Positions 1 through 11,324 of a stretch of 64,000 nt of DNA are shown here, piece by piece (the stretch's first letter is position 1; each line of letters begins with the position of its first letter). A model generated the notes under the pieces. That model was not told the DNA's origin and searched no databases. It saw only the letters and a list, made by a program, of their open reading frames with translations. This stretch comes from Dicyema japonicum (Eukaryota; Dicyemida; Rhombozoa; Dicyemidae): assembly GCA_011109175.1 (NCBI GenBank), contig RDEW01000036.1:473737-537736 (forward strand), given 5' to 3'. A program made the translations under genes and the position numbers.

Positions 1-470
1 CTAGTATATGACAGATAGCAAAAGTGAGAGGGAGTCCCCTTGAGGAGTACCCACATTATATAGGAATTCTCTTGACGTAGTTTTTTTCAATTCGATTTCT
101 TAACTTTGTTTGGATATGAGAACTCTATCATTTTCAAAGATTCAGAGTCCAGAAATTCTTCCACTGTCTTCAGTAGTGGATCTCGACGCACCGTGTCAAA
201 GGCCCTCGATAAGTCTAAACCAAGGATAGTCTATGCGAGGTATCATTGATTTACAGCGCAACGTTACTTGTGGCTCCATAATAAATCCGCCGTTGATCTC
301 CCTGTTCTGAATCCACTATGACTTGGTGAACAAGTGCTGAATCCACTATTAGGTTTTCCATTGGCTTGTTTCGTTTCTGGATTTGGATTAGGAGTTCAGA
401 TCCAAGCAATAAGTATTCAATTCTGGCAAACATCGTTTTTCTAAGCGGCAAATAATGTAGTCAATTTAAT
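1..470 (-). mobile_element. LINE reverse transcriptase fragment (EN+RT family A)
   Basis: Read on the minus strand, positions 1-45 encode the RT catalytic-core motif GTPQGDSLS. About 170-235 encode AFDTVRRDPLL followed by EEFLDSESLKMI, matching the same parts of the nearly intact element at 29.4-32.4 kb (AFDTVRRGKLIEVLESFLDKDS). The reading frame changes between these blocks, so the copy is dead, and it runs off the left edge of the window. The 251-451 reading frame lies in the same decayed copy. Confidence 0.75.
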
Positions 471-2560
471 TGAAGTTATTGATTATTTTCCCCGTGGAAC
501 AAATTCTTCTTCCAGTCCCGTAGTTTTATGACAAGTGAAATACTTACAACAAGTGTTGGTTAAAGAAGACTAAATGATTGGCAAAAGTGGGTCAGTGTCG
601 ATCCAGGGAATTTTCTGATTCCTTTTCCATGCCGACCGATAGGTCAATTCACTCATTCAGTTGACCTTGGATTACGGAAATATCCCCGATATGATCGGCC
701 TCAGGAAAAAGCTGAATTGCAAGTCTTTTAAGTACATCCCTCCCAGTTTAACCCAAAGAGGGTTAGGAAGTCGGGACAGTTTAATATCACCCCAATAAAT
801 TTTATAGATAATAACCGTCGACACTGAGTTAAGTATGGACCACCAGCTAACGAATCCAATGTGATTATTTCCTTTTTGGATTGGACGTGCGACGAAACGG
901 GGGATGCAAAGGTTTATTGCTGAATTAAATCAGAGTTGGTTTTACTTGAAGGAAAACAAACTCAGACGAAATGATTTATGTCTTACATATTTTGGGGGTT
1001 TCTTTGTGGAGGAACGCAAGGATTGTAATAACTACCAAATATTCATCCACGTTGTCTTTCATTCCAGAAATCAGACTTTCTCGTGCAACCAAAAAGTCAA
1101 GGATGCGTGGCTGTGAATGCCGAAACCAGAAGCTTAGAGATGATGGAATGCGGGGACCCGAACAATAAGTGGTCTTTTACTTAATTTATTATCTCCCTTT
1201 GAATAAATAAATTTTTATTAATACAGATTTGGTGAGGTTAAACGTGAGGGGTAGATGAAATATCATAGATCCTTGATGCGTCTGGACTTCTCTCTGGGAT
1301 CTCTCGTAGACCAGTCATTATTAAATAGATTTGGTGTATGAAGGCAGGTCATAGCCCTTCAGACGGAAGACCGCTATTTTCTTCACAGTCACTCCCAGTG
1401 GTATTAATAGATTCTGGTTTTCATTCAACTTCGAGTCAGATCTATAATGAGAGCAAACTTTATAGTGGATCCCATGCTCTTTTCAACAAGATAATTTTTC
1501 ATGGCACAGCATCGCTTAAAGGCTTTTTTCCTCCTAGCCTCAATATCTTATCTACCTTTGTCTCGGATATAATTAACATTTAGTTCTCCAAGTCGATAAT
1601 TCCTCCCATGATCAACAGTATGTCTGGAATATTCTTACCCCAAACGGATAGAGATACCGATGCAGACCCCTCATCATAAAGATGCGTGCAATGTTCCCAA
1701 CTGGGCAAACGTCAATTCATTCTCCGCCTCCTTCAAATCTCCAAGAGATCAGACAGTGTCGATTCAAATTTATCTTCACATATGATTTATAGTCGTCTTT
1801 CTGTTTCATCTTGGTTTTGGATGATTGAATCCCATCTGTTAGCCAAATAAAGCATACTCCGTTTTATTGGTCGTCGATCCTGTGGGGATATCGATTGATT
1901 GGTTAATCCCACTGACACTGGAAAAGCCAAAGTCCCTCCCACAATCAAATAGATTCGATTTCTGTATCTTCTACAAAACTCACCACTTTCTGGAAGGGAT
2001 TTTCGTCGACCTGGATACCCTTTTCCGTTAAAGAATTTATCGAATACGTGATCTTCACTAATCTGTTTTATAAAACGTTTTTCTCAATTCGTTGTGTGAC
2101 GATTCGTCAGCTGACTTTATTTTATGGAAACAACATCCTAGCAACTCTGAAATCTAGGTACCTTGACACTTTGCCGCACAAGCTTATTTGTAACTTTCCC
2201 GGCCAAAGATTGTTAATTTTGTGAATTAAAGTTAATTTGGAACTCGTTTATGGGTTCACGATTTATTACTTATTTTCAAGCTCTGTTATCACTGAAATAA
2301 ATCAGAATTTAAAGAAAAAGTTATTTGGAAACGATTTGATTGATATTTTTGAAGGATACTATATTCAGTTTCGCGAACTGTTTCACAAACAAACACGTGG
2401 ATATACATTCATTGTTATGAGGATAACCAACCAATCAAAATAATGTTAACTATTTATGTTTGATATCTCTTAACCTAACGAAATGTTCGAATTAAATTTA
2501 TTTATATTTAATTTTAAAATCAAATTTCAAAGTTTAAATAAAATAAATAAATTTTCTCAT
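471..2560. other. No recognisable gene; decayed sequence
   Basis: Only short open frames occur (1338-1583 plus, 81 codons; 2237-2443 plus, 68 codons), and none resembles a family I know. I tried joining across 20-27 nt GT...AG gaps and found no convincing protein. The stretch is probably old LINE debris, but nothing in it can be named. Confidence 0.4.
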
Positions 2561-2561
2561 A

Positions 2562-2866
2562 TCGAGCTATGCTAATTGGTTGAAGTTTCTGTTTGTTCGT
2601 ATGTTCCTCATCTCTCTTATTAGAGTGGCGTCATGTGATCCACCTGTCTGGGTGGCGCCCAGTACTAGGCCGGCACGAAAAAGGATCATCTCCTCTCCCC
2701 TACTCCACTGGAGGGGTTTTTACAACTGCAACTATGGACGTCTTTTACTCTTTATGTTGATTCCGGATGGACTCCGTAGAAGTGGAAACTGGATACACTC
2801 AATTAGTTGTTTACTTTAACTTCTTTCTCGGTGTATCCGGGGTTAATAATAAATAAATAATAAAAA
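2562..2866 (+). repeat. SINE-like ribozyme repeat, copy A
   Basis: About 300 bp, shared with copies at 26.8, 41.6, 42.1 and (degenerate) 50.1 kb. It starts with a tRNA A-box-like stretch (GCTAATTGGTTGAAG), continues with a pyrimidine-rich tract and TTAGAGTGGCGTC, then the HDV-like ribozyme core. It ends with CGGTGTATCCGGGGTTAATA plus AAATAAATAA, a LINE-type simple tail. It has no coding capacity (its 79-codon frame is not conserved between copies). The shared tail suggests mobilisation in trans by a LINE. Confidence 0.75.
2627..2689 (+). ncRNA. HDV-like self-cleaving ribozyme candidate (copy A)
   Basis: Strand order matches the HDV nested double pseudoknot. P1 GGCGTC (2627-2632) pairs with GGCGCC (2654-2659). 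P2 GTGATCC (2635-2641) pairs with GGATCAT (2683-2689). P3 ACC/GGT closes a 6-nt loop. P4 GTACT/GGCAC has one mismatch and loop AGGCC. J4/2 is C-GAAAAA, placing a C followed by G-A-A where HDV has its catalytic C75. Folding was done by eye; activity is inferred. Confidence 0.6.
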
Positions 2867-3192
2867 AACGAATTGGCCGTCAAAGGGAACATAATCTTTT
2901 TGAAAGAAAAAGAATATGCCTGCGTGTATTTCAATGACGGAGATATAGTAGCGGTTGAGATGGGATACTAACGGAGAGTCCAAGCCACCAAGACAAGACT
3001 CCTTGTATTCAATTCCCTCATGAACTGCCCTAACTTATCTTTCCTTGCAACTACTACGTTACATTGAAAACTAAGGAATAAATGTTGGGACTTGTAATAT
3101 AATAGAGAAATGTTAGAGACGAGGGAAATCAATGTATTAGAGAATTAGTAATTACCGACTCTATTTTAACAACTACGGTGGTTTGATTCTAT
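2867..3192. other. Intergenic, nothing recognised
   Basis: AT-rich spacer between the ribozyme repeat and the 3' end of the lectin gene. No frame, repeat or RNA gene could be supported. Confidence 0.4.
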
Positions 3193-3711
3193 TTAATGCC
3201 AAATTGTACCTCCAAGAAGAATATCATTAATTTCACAGAGAAAGGGTCGTTTTCTGTCTCAACTTATATCATTCCAGCGTCCACAATGATTAGTAATGAC
3301 GGTACAGTCCTCATTCCCATAATTGTTTGGCTCTCGTTTTATCCAATTGGAGTATTTCTATGTTATCTATCGATTTACTAGATCGTCTCCCAAAGAATCA
3401 ACGAATTTCCCTTCCTCAGCGATATCGTTAACCCCAATGTAAAATGATTTCCTGTACTTCTTCAGAAATGTCTCTACACAATAAAAATCACTCAGCTCAC
3501 CAAAAATGTACTTTTGAGTCTCCTTGCTGTCGACGTTGGCCAAATCTCCCCCCATATTTCTACAAATTTTTTAGCGTTTTTATAGCTTTGGCACTGTTTT
3601 ATGAAAGCGTAACACTTTTCGTTAAAACAGTCTAAATTCATCTCAAACACAACATTTTTCTGAAAGAATAGTCGAGACTGATAAAACTGAGAGAACGACA
3701 AGACTGAACAT
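3193..3711 (-). pseudogene. C-type lectin domain protein, frameshifted and with an internal TGA
   Basis: Minus-strand exons start at ATG 3711. An intron of 19 or 28 nt (both in phase, same acceptor) follows a short hydrophobic leader (MFSLVVLSVLS). The body reads CFNEKCYAFIKQC, then GGDLANVDS, KSFYIGVNDIAEEGKF, then a 21-nt intron at 3358-3378, then REPNNYGNEDC and GRWNDIS. WIGxND-EG, EPN and WND are the core CTLD/Ca-site motifs; EPN suggests mannose-type specificity. Two lesions occur. One base is missing near 3551-3556, in a run of six G, between FVEI and GGDLA. A TGA replaces the conserved Cys right after WNDIS; the frame then continues DRKRPFLCEIND to a TAA at 3193. It is either a secreted lectin pseudogene or two sequence errors. 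Confidence 0.75.
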
Positions 3712-4965
3712 TAATCTTCTCGTCTGTACCACAAATATATATAAATAATACAACACATGTCGTTTTTGATAACAACAGTCTGGATTCACATTATAAATAA
3801 TTGAAAATTAAAAAAAGACAGTCTACATATTGCTTATAAGGTAAATCTAGTTTACACGGTATGAATGCTTTCTTTCTAGGGACCAGGTCTATCAACATCT
3901 CCCATGTAGCAACCCTTCGTGTAGGGTAGAGATGAGAGATTTTTTGGAAGATGGAGGTCTCCTGAGAGAAGTGAATGACGTGATGACTCTAAAGGAGTCA
4001 ATAAGCAGAACTGAATCCTGTAGGAAGTGTTGTAAGAATCAAACCATGAAACTCAGTGACTATTACAGTTCATATCTATTACTACCATTTGGAACTACCG
4101 CGTCAATTATGTCTGGGAAAATCAATAATTAAAACTTAGTGCTTTTGTAAAAATAAAAATAACTAAATTATCCGATAAAAACAAAACCGATCATGAATAC
4201 CCTATTTCCTTTTTCTCGATGTGCAAATACAGCAGGCCATATTCGACGCTAAAATTCCTGGGTCGTCTAGGAAATCGGATTTCTACACTAACAAGACATT
4301 TACGTGAACGCTCTGGCTTTTGAGCGAGTCTCACTAGCCATCCAGAGAGGGAATAGTCATTCAGCCGGGCGGTTACTGTATGATCCTCAGTTGATTGTTT
4401 CTTTCACATACGTGGATATCATGATTCTACGAAATGGAATAATAATACTCTATGTTATTTACGAACACAAGCGCCAATTTATAAGCCTTCCTTCTTGTGA
4501 GTCAGGGAGAAATGACGGACTAGGGAGAAACGAAATCTGATGTTATGAAATTAAGAAAACCTTAAGAATGAAGTATACAAGTTCTAATTCTGTCAGACCC
4601 GAAATTGAAAGGACTTGGAAGATCATCTGTCTCAAACTGTATAGAATGAACAAGGAATACTAATATACTGGTGCACATTTCATTTTTGGACCAGTCGTCT
4701 TCGAAACATGAGAGTCATTGGAAGGAGATCACTAACCTTACTGAAACACATTGGATCGCTGTCGTAAGGAGGAAAAAATAAGAGATAAAGGAACAGGCTT
4801 ATAAATCTATTTCTTTACGAATCGTAACGAAATGCGATTTCAATTCTGAGAGCGGCGAACCTTGACTGAAAAAAATATCCGTAAAGAGATATTATGTACC
4901 CTAACATATTCTGATATATTGACGATTATATTATTAAGAACGTTTGAGAAATAATAATTTAACTT
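3712..4965. other. No recognised gene
   Basis: Upstream of the lectin gene lies AT-rich spacer. Open frames of 66 and 78 codons (3932-4132 and 4304-4540, plus) match no family I recognise. The Lys/Cys-rich frame at 3932 could be LINE-derived, but there is no diagnostic motif. Confidence 0.35.
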
Positions 4966-5150
4966 TTAATTCCCGTTGCTCACTTTGGGATACCCGGAGG
5001 ATATCAGCAGAAGGAAGTTACTGGGCACTATCTTTAAGAAAATTTGGAATATTTGTACGAAGAAGGCACATCTCACTCGGACTAGGACTAAATTTTATAA
5101 AACGTTTATCCGATCCATTCTGTTATACGTGAACCTGAAGGAAAGTAAAC
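4966..5150 (+). mobile_element. LINE RT C-terminal fragment (family A)
   Basis: The plus-strand translation contains PEDISRRKLLGTIFKKIW and FYKTFIRSILLY. These match the post-RT segment of the 29.4-kb element (SEDIARRKLLSTV ... LYEAFVRPILTYN). The fragment ends before the next conserved block, so it is a short relic. Confidence 0.65.
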
Positions 5151-5286
5151 AGGAGCTTGAAAACATACAGGTTTCATCGGCGTCACCTCTCAAAATACAA
5201 TGTCCGAGGAAAATATAAATGAAAAATTATGTAAAATAGGAAATACTTAACTAACAAGCCATCAATAGTTGACGTCAAAAGAACAG

Positions 5287-5357
5287 TCCGCGTTGGTCTA
5301 GTGGTTAAGATTTCGGATTTTCATTTCGGATACCCGGGTTCTATTCCCGGACCCTAA
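5287..5357 (+). tRNA. tRNA-Glu(TTC)-like sequence, acceptor stem not paired
   Basis: TGGTCTAGTGG gives the A box, and CCGGGTTCTATTCCCGG forms a perfect T arm with the B box. The anticodon arm TCGGA-TTTTCAT-TTCGG pairs with wobbles and presents TTC. The layout is that of eukaryotic tRNA-Glu (D arm GGTCTAGTGGTTA). The 5' seven bases (TCCGCGT) do not pair with the 3' seven (ACCCTAA), so this is likely a tRNA pseudogene or SINE head rather than a working tRNA. Confidence 0.55.
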
Positions 5358-5559
5358 ATTTTTTGAAATTTATAATTCCATTATATTAACTCTAGAGCAG
5401 CCACACTTAATTAAAGATATGTTAAGTTATTTAATAATTTTGATTTATAGAACCACGACACTTTTATAAAGGAAAAAGCTATTACAATTGATTCTATGTT
5501 GAAAGTACGAACACATAAATTGGAAGTAGTTATTTTAATTTTTTATATAATAAAATATA

Positions 5560-6110
5560 TAAAGCTAAAGGAGAGACTCTTTTTTACAGCGAGTCGGACT
5601 ACTTGCCAATTTTAATTATGGCCTCTCCTCTTGTGTTCACCTTTAACCTACTCCTATTTAAATCCAATAATAATTGATCGATTGATTGCTTTGTTAGTTT
5701 GACGTTGTAATAATCTCAAAAGGCCGCTGTCTTGTTGTATGAAGTTTTGATATACTATAATCCCGTACAATATCTTTTATGAAGTCAATATAACTTCCAA
5801 TATCCCTTGAATGAACTCGTGGAAAAAACCCATCTTTTAATTAATTGGTTAAATCTATTGAGATAAAAAACAAAAACCGCTCTACTTGTCCTTGTATCCA
5901 AGGAGCTCGTGGACGTCCTGTGACATGCGAAATGGAAAATTTATCGCGTAACTCTTGCAAGTGCTGATTCTAAGTTCTATACCATTTTTTATAATGTAGG
6001 GTCTTTGAAAATGAATTGTTCGGCACATCATTTGATTTTTGCCCGTTCTCTCCAGTCTCATATCTATCTTACCAGTAGCACAGTAAATCTAATTTTTTCC
6101 AAGGTATCAC
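5560..6110 (-). mobile_element. Retroviral-type integrase fragment (Ginger or LTR-element origin)
   Basis: The minus strand encodes LQELRDKFSISHVTG followed by RPRAPWIQGQVERF, the segment around the catalytic Glu of DDE integrases (family pattern: GRPxxPQxQGxVERFN). Downstream, SKLHTTRQRPFEII resembles the N-x-T-x-H-x-T-P-F/Y-E segment that ends these integrases. Frames shift between blocks, and no zinc-binding domain or flanking LTR/TIR was found. The Ginger-like element at 61.5 kb encodes a related product. Confidence 0.55.
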
Positions 6111-8925
6111 GTGTTAGGTTCACTAGATAAATGTTTTATAATTAATATTTTAAATAAAATATGTACTATATGTAATTTTAATATTATTAATAATTTTTTT
6201 CAATTAAAGTTTTACTAAGAAATTTTTTTTTGTATTTTGTGATGAATCTCGCATTTACGGCGTCTCGCGTGTATGGACTGTAACAAATAATTTATTAATA
6301 AAAACGAAGTAAAAATAGATTTGGCGTTTTTTGTGTAAATCACATGCTAGCATGAGTTGGTGACTTTGCGAGAACTTTACCGCTTTATTACCTTGATGAA
6401 CAAATCATTAAGAATTCGCAGAAATTTGTTAAAATGGTGGTTTTTACTGTTTCCGACAAGTCAGAGGTGATTATTCTGGTAGTTCCTAGCACAACGTTTA
6501 TTATTTTGTCCCCGTGAAGGGTGATTCAAATTGTTTTGAAGTTAGCCGACTCTTTTACTTGAATGAGATTGAATGTACGTTGTTACGCTTGAATTGCATT
6601 GAATTAAAATTTCGTGCTAAAGGTGAGACTTGAGTCACCCACGTAGCATTTTTTACCAACTATGGGAGATCTATCAGACTAGGAGGAAGGGATCAAGAGG
6701 TTGACCTTGAACATTGAAGATCCTCTCACAGAAAATTACACCAGGTGCTTCTCACAGAGTTAGCTATTCAATTTGAGATAATAGTGATAGAGACGATTTC
6801 TAGTGAGAGATTCAAACCACGTGCTAGGTTTTTTGGGACATCATTGCACGTGTGTTGGAATCAGAAGATCGTCTCACTTTAAATAATATCAAACACATAT
6901 TTAGATATGACCACGCGGGTTTGTTAATTTTATCTACGATGTGGGCACCACCCCTATCTACCTCTATTCCTTTTTATTAACCAAAAACCACCGTCATAAC
7001 CAGAATGAAAAAATTCAGGTGATCTCGGTATCCCTAGCAGTCTTCGCATTTTTTCCTGGTGTTCAGACTGTGTTCTTGTACATTTTCGATAAGGACGAGG
7101 TTCACATGTGTGAATCTTCTACCAGAAATTGCCACTGTTAACCCTATTTTGAAAGCTTCTGACCAAGTGTTATCCAACCGAGTGTTCGCAGGACACAGCA
7201 TCGTTTGTATGGTATTCGTATATATCGACGAGTCCGAGGTGTGCTCGATATTTTTCATTCCTAGTCGGGTAGAATTCCATATGCAGACTGTCTCTCGTCG
7301 AGGCTTGTTTCATTATTTCCGATGAAGGTATTGATCCGTAAGCCGGAGTCGATTCGACCTTTTCAATTGTCTCTCAAAATGATCTTCTTACATTTATTTC
7401 TGTTCTAGCGGTCGACCTTCTAAGTACTTCGTATCACTTGTTGATGATTCAGTTGGGAGGTAAAGGATCAGCCTTTATTTGAGTTCGGAGAAGATAAGAA
7501 CGGGTAGAGTCGCTTGGTCCAATTGAACGTTTGTAGGACGTTTGATTACGGAACTGTTGCGCTCTCGAAAAATGAGGTCCACGTGGTTATGTTTTGAGCA
7601 GATATGGGGTTCCTCAGATGGAAGAAAGATATGGGATGCAGAATACGGTGACACGGCTGATTCTGAAGCTGAAAAAAAATTTTCCGTGGTTAATTAGATA
7701 AAAGTTCGAGGTGGTGGCGTAACTTTGCAAGAAATGTCTACTTAGCTGCGTGGGGGATAAAAGGGCTTATCTTCCTCTTTCTCATGATCACTGTCGAGAC
7801 GTCGGAAATCCGAAGTTTCCAACTAAGTGTCTGATGTGAGTAGGACCTGGTTCTAATCTCGTCCAACCAAACCGGGAGTAAATAAATAAACAGTAATTTC
7901 ATTCCCTCGCAAAACGAGAAATCTGATATAAGCTTGCACGTGATTGATTAAACATACAACATACAACGCTACGAATAGACGCAATATTTTTAACCCGTCG
8001 ACTGCAATTCCACTCTTGAATGATATTTTGGCACTGGAAATGTCTCCACTGAATTTTGCATAGTTCTTCGAATCGGACTTCATCCTAGTTGGACAGGGGA
8101 ATAAGAAGAACAGAAAACCCAAACCCACAATGTTACCTACTTACTCTTTGCCTTCTTCAATTCCTAAGAGGAGCCATGCGGTTTACCTTTCCAAGGAGAT
8201 TCCCAGTAGCTGGCTTGCATTCTAAAAATCTATCTCTTCTTTAGGGTTTTAGAAAGGACGAGATCAGACGTGCATTCTCTACTTCCATTGTTCAGAACTT
8301 TGGTTTTCCAATGCCTCCTGCCCCGAAACCTTTTCCGTGCTCACGGAGAGAATGAAGACAGGATGACCAACCCACGTGGCAAAATACCACCAAATATCGT
8401 AAGTCAGCTTACATCATAGACTAACCCACGACCACCCCTCACTTGGGCTCAAACGTCCTCCCCCTAAAATGAACAACTAATGCTTACAAGGCTGTCTTCT
8501 CCACAGGTTTTTCATATTTGCACCGTCTTATCCTCTTCATCAACCAACACTCTGGTCCCTAAGTCTCGATATGAAGAACATCTAAGAATCACCCACATCT
8601 CCCACATAGAAGTTGGTGACCCAATATCTGCAAGCATGCGACTTTTTGGTGGGAGCTGTCTAAAAAAATAATCGAATATAAAAAGAACTATCTAATAAAC
8701 CTGGAGTCTTTGTCTGTTAAAATACGAATAATCTAAACTGCCATGACTATAGGATGTTCATTGCAAAAGAGTTAATGTTAGGCCACAGTGAGCCTAAGAT
8801 TCCTCTGGAAATTGATAAAACAAGTAAACGATTAACGGATCTGATATTATACTGTCTGGATAATGTTGCCAGAAAAATATACTAAAGAAACTATGTTGTC
8901 CATTTTCCCTGGCACATCAAGAAGA
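6111..8925. other. No recognised gene over 2.8 kb
   Basis: AT-rich at 6.1-6.4 kb, then mixed composition. Frames at 7059-7325 (plus, 88 codons) and 7853-8128 (minus, 91 codons, hydrophobic) carry no family motif I can identify. No tiny-intron gene could be assembled. It is probably decayed transposon sequence. Confidence 0.35.
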
Positions 8926-9770
8926 TTGTGTTGATAAGAAGTAATCTAAAGAATAAACTGAGGAGATGCATAGATCTACAGGACCGCCTAGACTTTTCTC
9001 CCAAAATCAGTGACCTCCTTGTTATGAACCAGTGTTGAGAAAACAGCATTTATAGAGATCTATCTAGAAGATTTGAAGATGGCAAAAGAGCTGTCAAGAA
9101 TAAACTCCTGGCAGTGATTTCATCAAAGTCAGGATGTTCAAAAAAGGCCCCCAAAAAGTTCTCAAGGACATGTTCAATGCAAGTATTAAGATTGGTCAAG
9201 TTCCACGCGAGCGGAAGAAGACGATTCTACGGATGGTAGCGAAGACAGGAAGGCCAAAGAAGGATCCAGCTAGCTACCGTCCGATCAGCCTTATTCGATC
9301 AATATCATATGCAGGCCAGAGAATCCAAATGTTTAATGAATGGGAATCTCACAAGGACCTCTATTATTTAATGTTCTAATGGCCGGTTTCCCGTCTCCGA
9401 GGTCACCAAGTACGAGATCTCTGATATACGAAGACGACGTGCTACAATCTGATGTGTCGAGATCGAATATGATCTCGGAGAGGAGACTCAATGTGTATAT
9501 GGAAAAGATAAAAGACTGGTGCGGACTCCTAGGATTAAAACTGTTTAATGCAATGGGTATTTTCGGTCGACTCCAGATATGGCAGGAGTTGTGGTGAGAA
9601 GCCAATACCCTCTACTTTTCGTTAAGGAAACCATTTATCATATGGCTATTCAAAGTCCAAAGGATCCACATAAACCCTTGTGTTTGCAATGTGGTGGGGA
9701 TATTTCTAATGAAGCGATGAAGCCATCTCGCTTATTAGAAGACGCATAACGCAAGCAACCTCAATCACTA
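8926..9770 (+). mobile_element. LINE RT fragment (family B)
   Basis: Plus-strand blocks in shifting frames: FKKGPQKVLKDMFNASIKIG, then KDPASYRPISLI (the PxxYRPI RT motif), then SLIYEDDVLQSDVSRSNMI (the YxDD box altered to YEDD), then NVYMEKIKDWCGLLGLKL. The RT region from the end of domain 2 to the DD box is missing. It matches the minus-strand copy near 52.3-53.4 kb (RTLIYADDVLLSIVSRSSMI). Confidence 0.7.
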
Positions 9771-10110
9771 GGAAGAGATATTGAATCTTTTATAATTCTA
9801 AACCAAAACTATAACAAAAGAATAAAAAATAACTTATTAATAAATGCGATCGTCTTCCCCGTGAATATTGTATTGAACAAGGGAAGATTATGTTATTTTG
9901 CTTCTACAGAAATTAGATGGTTATTAAAAGGAAAAAGATTGGATAGATTTGTTATAATATTTGATTCCATTGTTACTTTTTTGAAATCACATATGAGTTT
10001 TGGTAAGCCACCCTTCTGAAGATCGCAGAAAGGTAGGGAAAGTCGAACGGCTCTCTTCCATTCAGAACTTGCACTGAGCGCAACCACAACTATGATTTGT
10101 GCCAATAACA

Positions 10111-10190
10111 CGAAAATATATTTTATACTTTATTATTATTACAGCACTTATCGCCTTGCCATAATAGTTATAGCAAAGCATGTGCAATAN
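10111..10190 (-). repeat. Isolated 3' tail of LINE family A
   Basis: On the minus strand, CACATGCTTTGCTATAAC and GATAAGTGCTGTAATAATAA match the 3' end of the fragment at 32.5-32.6 kb (GATAAGTGCTTATAATAATAA). It marks the terminus of a family A insertion. Base 10190 is an N. Confidence 0.55.
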
Positions 10191-10341
10191 TTTGTGTAAC
10201 GTTAGGATTTATTGTTGACAACTGTATCTTCATATCAGGGAAGTTTTGGTAGATGTATACATTGAAAACCCGACTCACATAAGTAAGTCGCTGGGAAAGG
10301 TAATAGTTTACGTATAGCTTTTCCTAAGATATCATGATATT

Positions 10342-10572
10342 TTAAAATGTATGCTCTCCAAATATTAAAAAGGGATTTATTTTATATATCTGATTTGACG
10401 TCAAATCAATATGATGTTCACATTCAATTGATGTTAGATTTGCTTGTATTAGTTTAACTTTGAACGGATCTTGAACCCAATTGTCATCAAATTTATCAGG
10501 AAAATATTTCGCAATGTTATCATCCAAAATTACTAAATTATATTTGATGTCCTGAAGTAATGTATCATCCAA
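10342..10572 (-). mobile_element. hAT transposase fragment (ZBED/SCAND3-like)
   Basis: The minus frame reads LLQDIKYNLVILDDNIAKYF, PDKFDDNWVQDPF, then KPF-less ECEHHIDLTSNQIYKI. The YFP...WVxDPF pattern is typical of the region before the hAT dimerisation domain in SCAND3/ZBED-like transposases. There is no start or end motif, so it is a relic. Confidence 0.5.
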
Positions 10573-10689
10573 TGCGTAGTTTGATTCATCATTACTCCCC
10601 TTTTTTTATTACTCCCCTTTAATTTAATAATAATGTTTCCCTTAATAAAATGTTTAATTTTCAATGCACTCATCCGTGGATGAACTTAA

Positions 10690-11020
10690 AAAATCCCTGA
10701 CGTGTGTGTCTTTCATTGAAAAGCTGGTAATTTGGAAAATTAGACCTCACTTGCTTTCTTGCCACTTCCAACATGGATTCAGATCGGGGAGATCTACAAC
10801 AACACATTTAACCTTTTTGACACAATTTATTTAGGAAGCTTAAACAAACCCGGGCAGCATACGGAAATATTAATCTCGTTGGACATTTAAACGGTCTTTG
10901 ACTCAGTCCCGAGAAACTTACTAACGAAAAAGTCCTTTTATTTTATTTTAGTAAACCAATAGCCAATTTCCTCACCGGACAAAAGGGCCGTTAAATCGTA
11001 CAAGATCAAGATTAAAATGA
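10690..11020 (+). mobile_element. LINE RT fragment (jockey-like)
   Basis: The plus strand encodes SFIEKLVIWKIRPHLLSCHF followed by QHGFRSGRSTTTHL, RT domains 1-2a (family pattern QxGFRxGRST). The rest is frameshifted, with stops in the segment that should be the first catalytic Asp block. Confidence 0.65.
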
Positions 11021-11320
11021 TTGCCATTTTCTTCTAAACTTTTCACCTTATTCTTACACGATTTAACATGCCCTGAAGGAGGTAATGCAACGTTCATAAC
11101 CCACGGGCTGATTTAATTATTGCAAATCGAAACAAATCCGTGGATATTTACTTCTATTGAAAAGTGGATGTATCATTTTCCAACTGATTTGGAAAGAAAA
11201 CTGGATATTTCGATAAAAATGGAATCTACCAGGTTTTGAACAAGTTAATATGAAGACTATCAGAGAAAGTCAGGAGTAAGTCCTGATTGATTCTATTGCG
11301 AAAAAGTCGCTTTACTCTAT
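11021..11320. other. Spacer, nothing recognised
   Basis: No frame or repeat could be supported between the jockey-like RT fragment and the 3' end of the RLE-type LINE. Confidence 0.3.
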
Positions 11321-11324
11321 GCTT

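Noticed and set aside
3210-3290. Selenoprotein call for the lectin
   Set aside because: TGA replaces a structural disulphide Cys and the gene has another frame lesion; no SECIS-like hairpin was evident.
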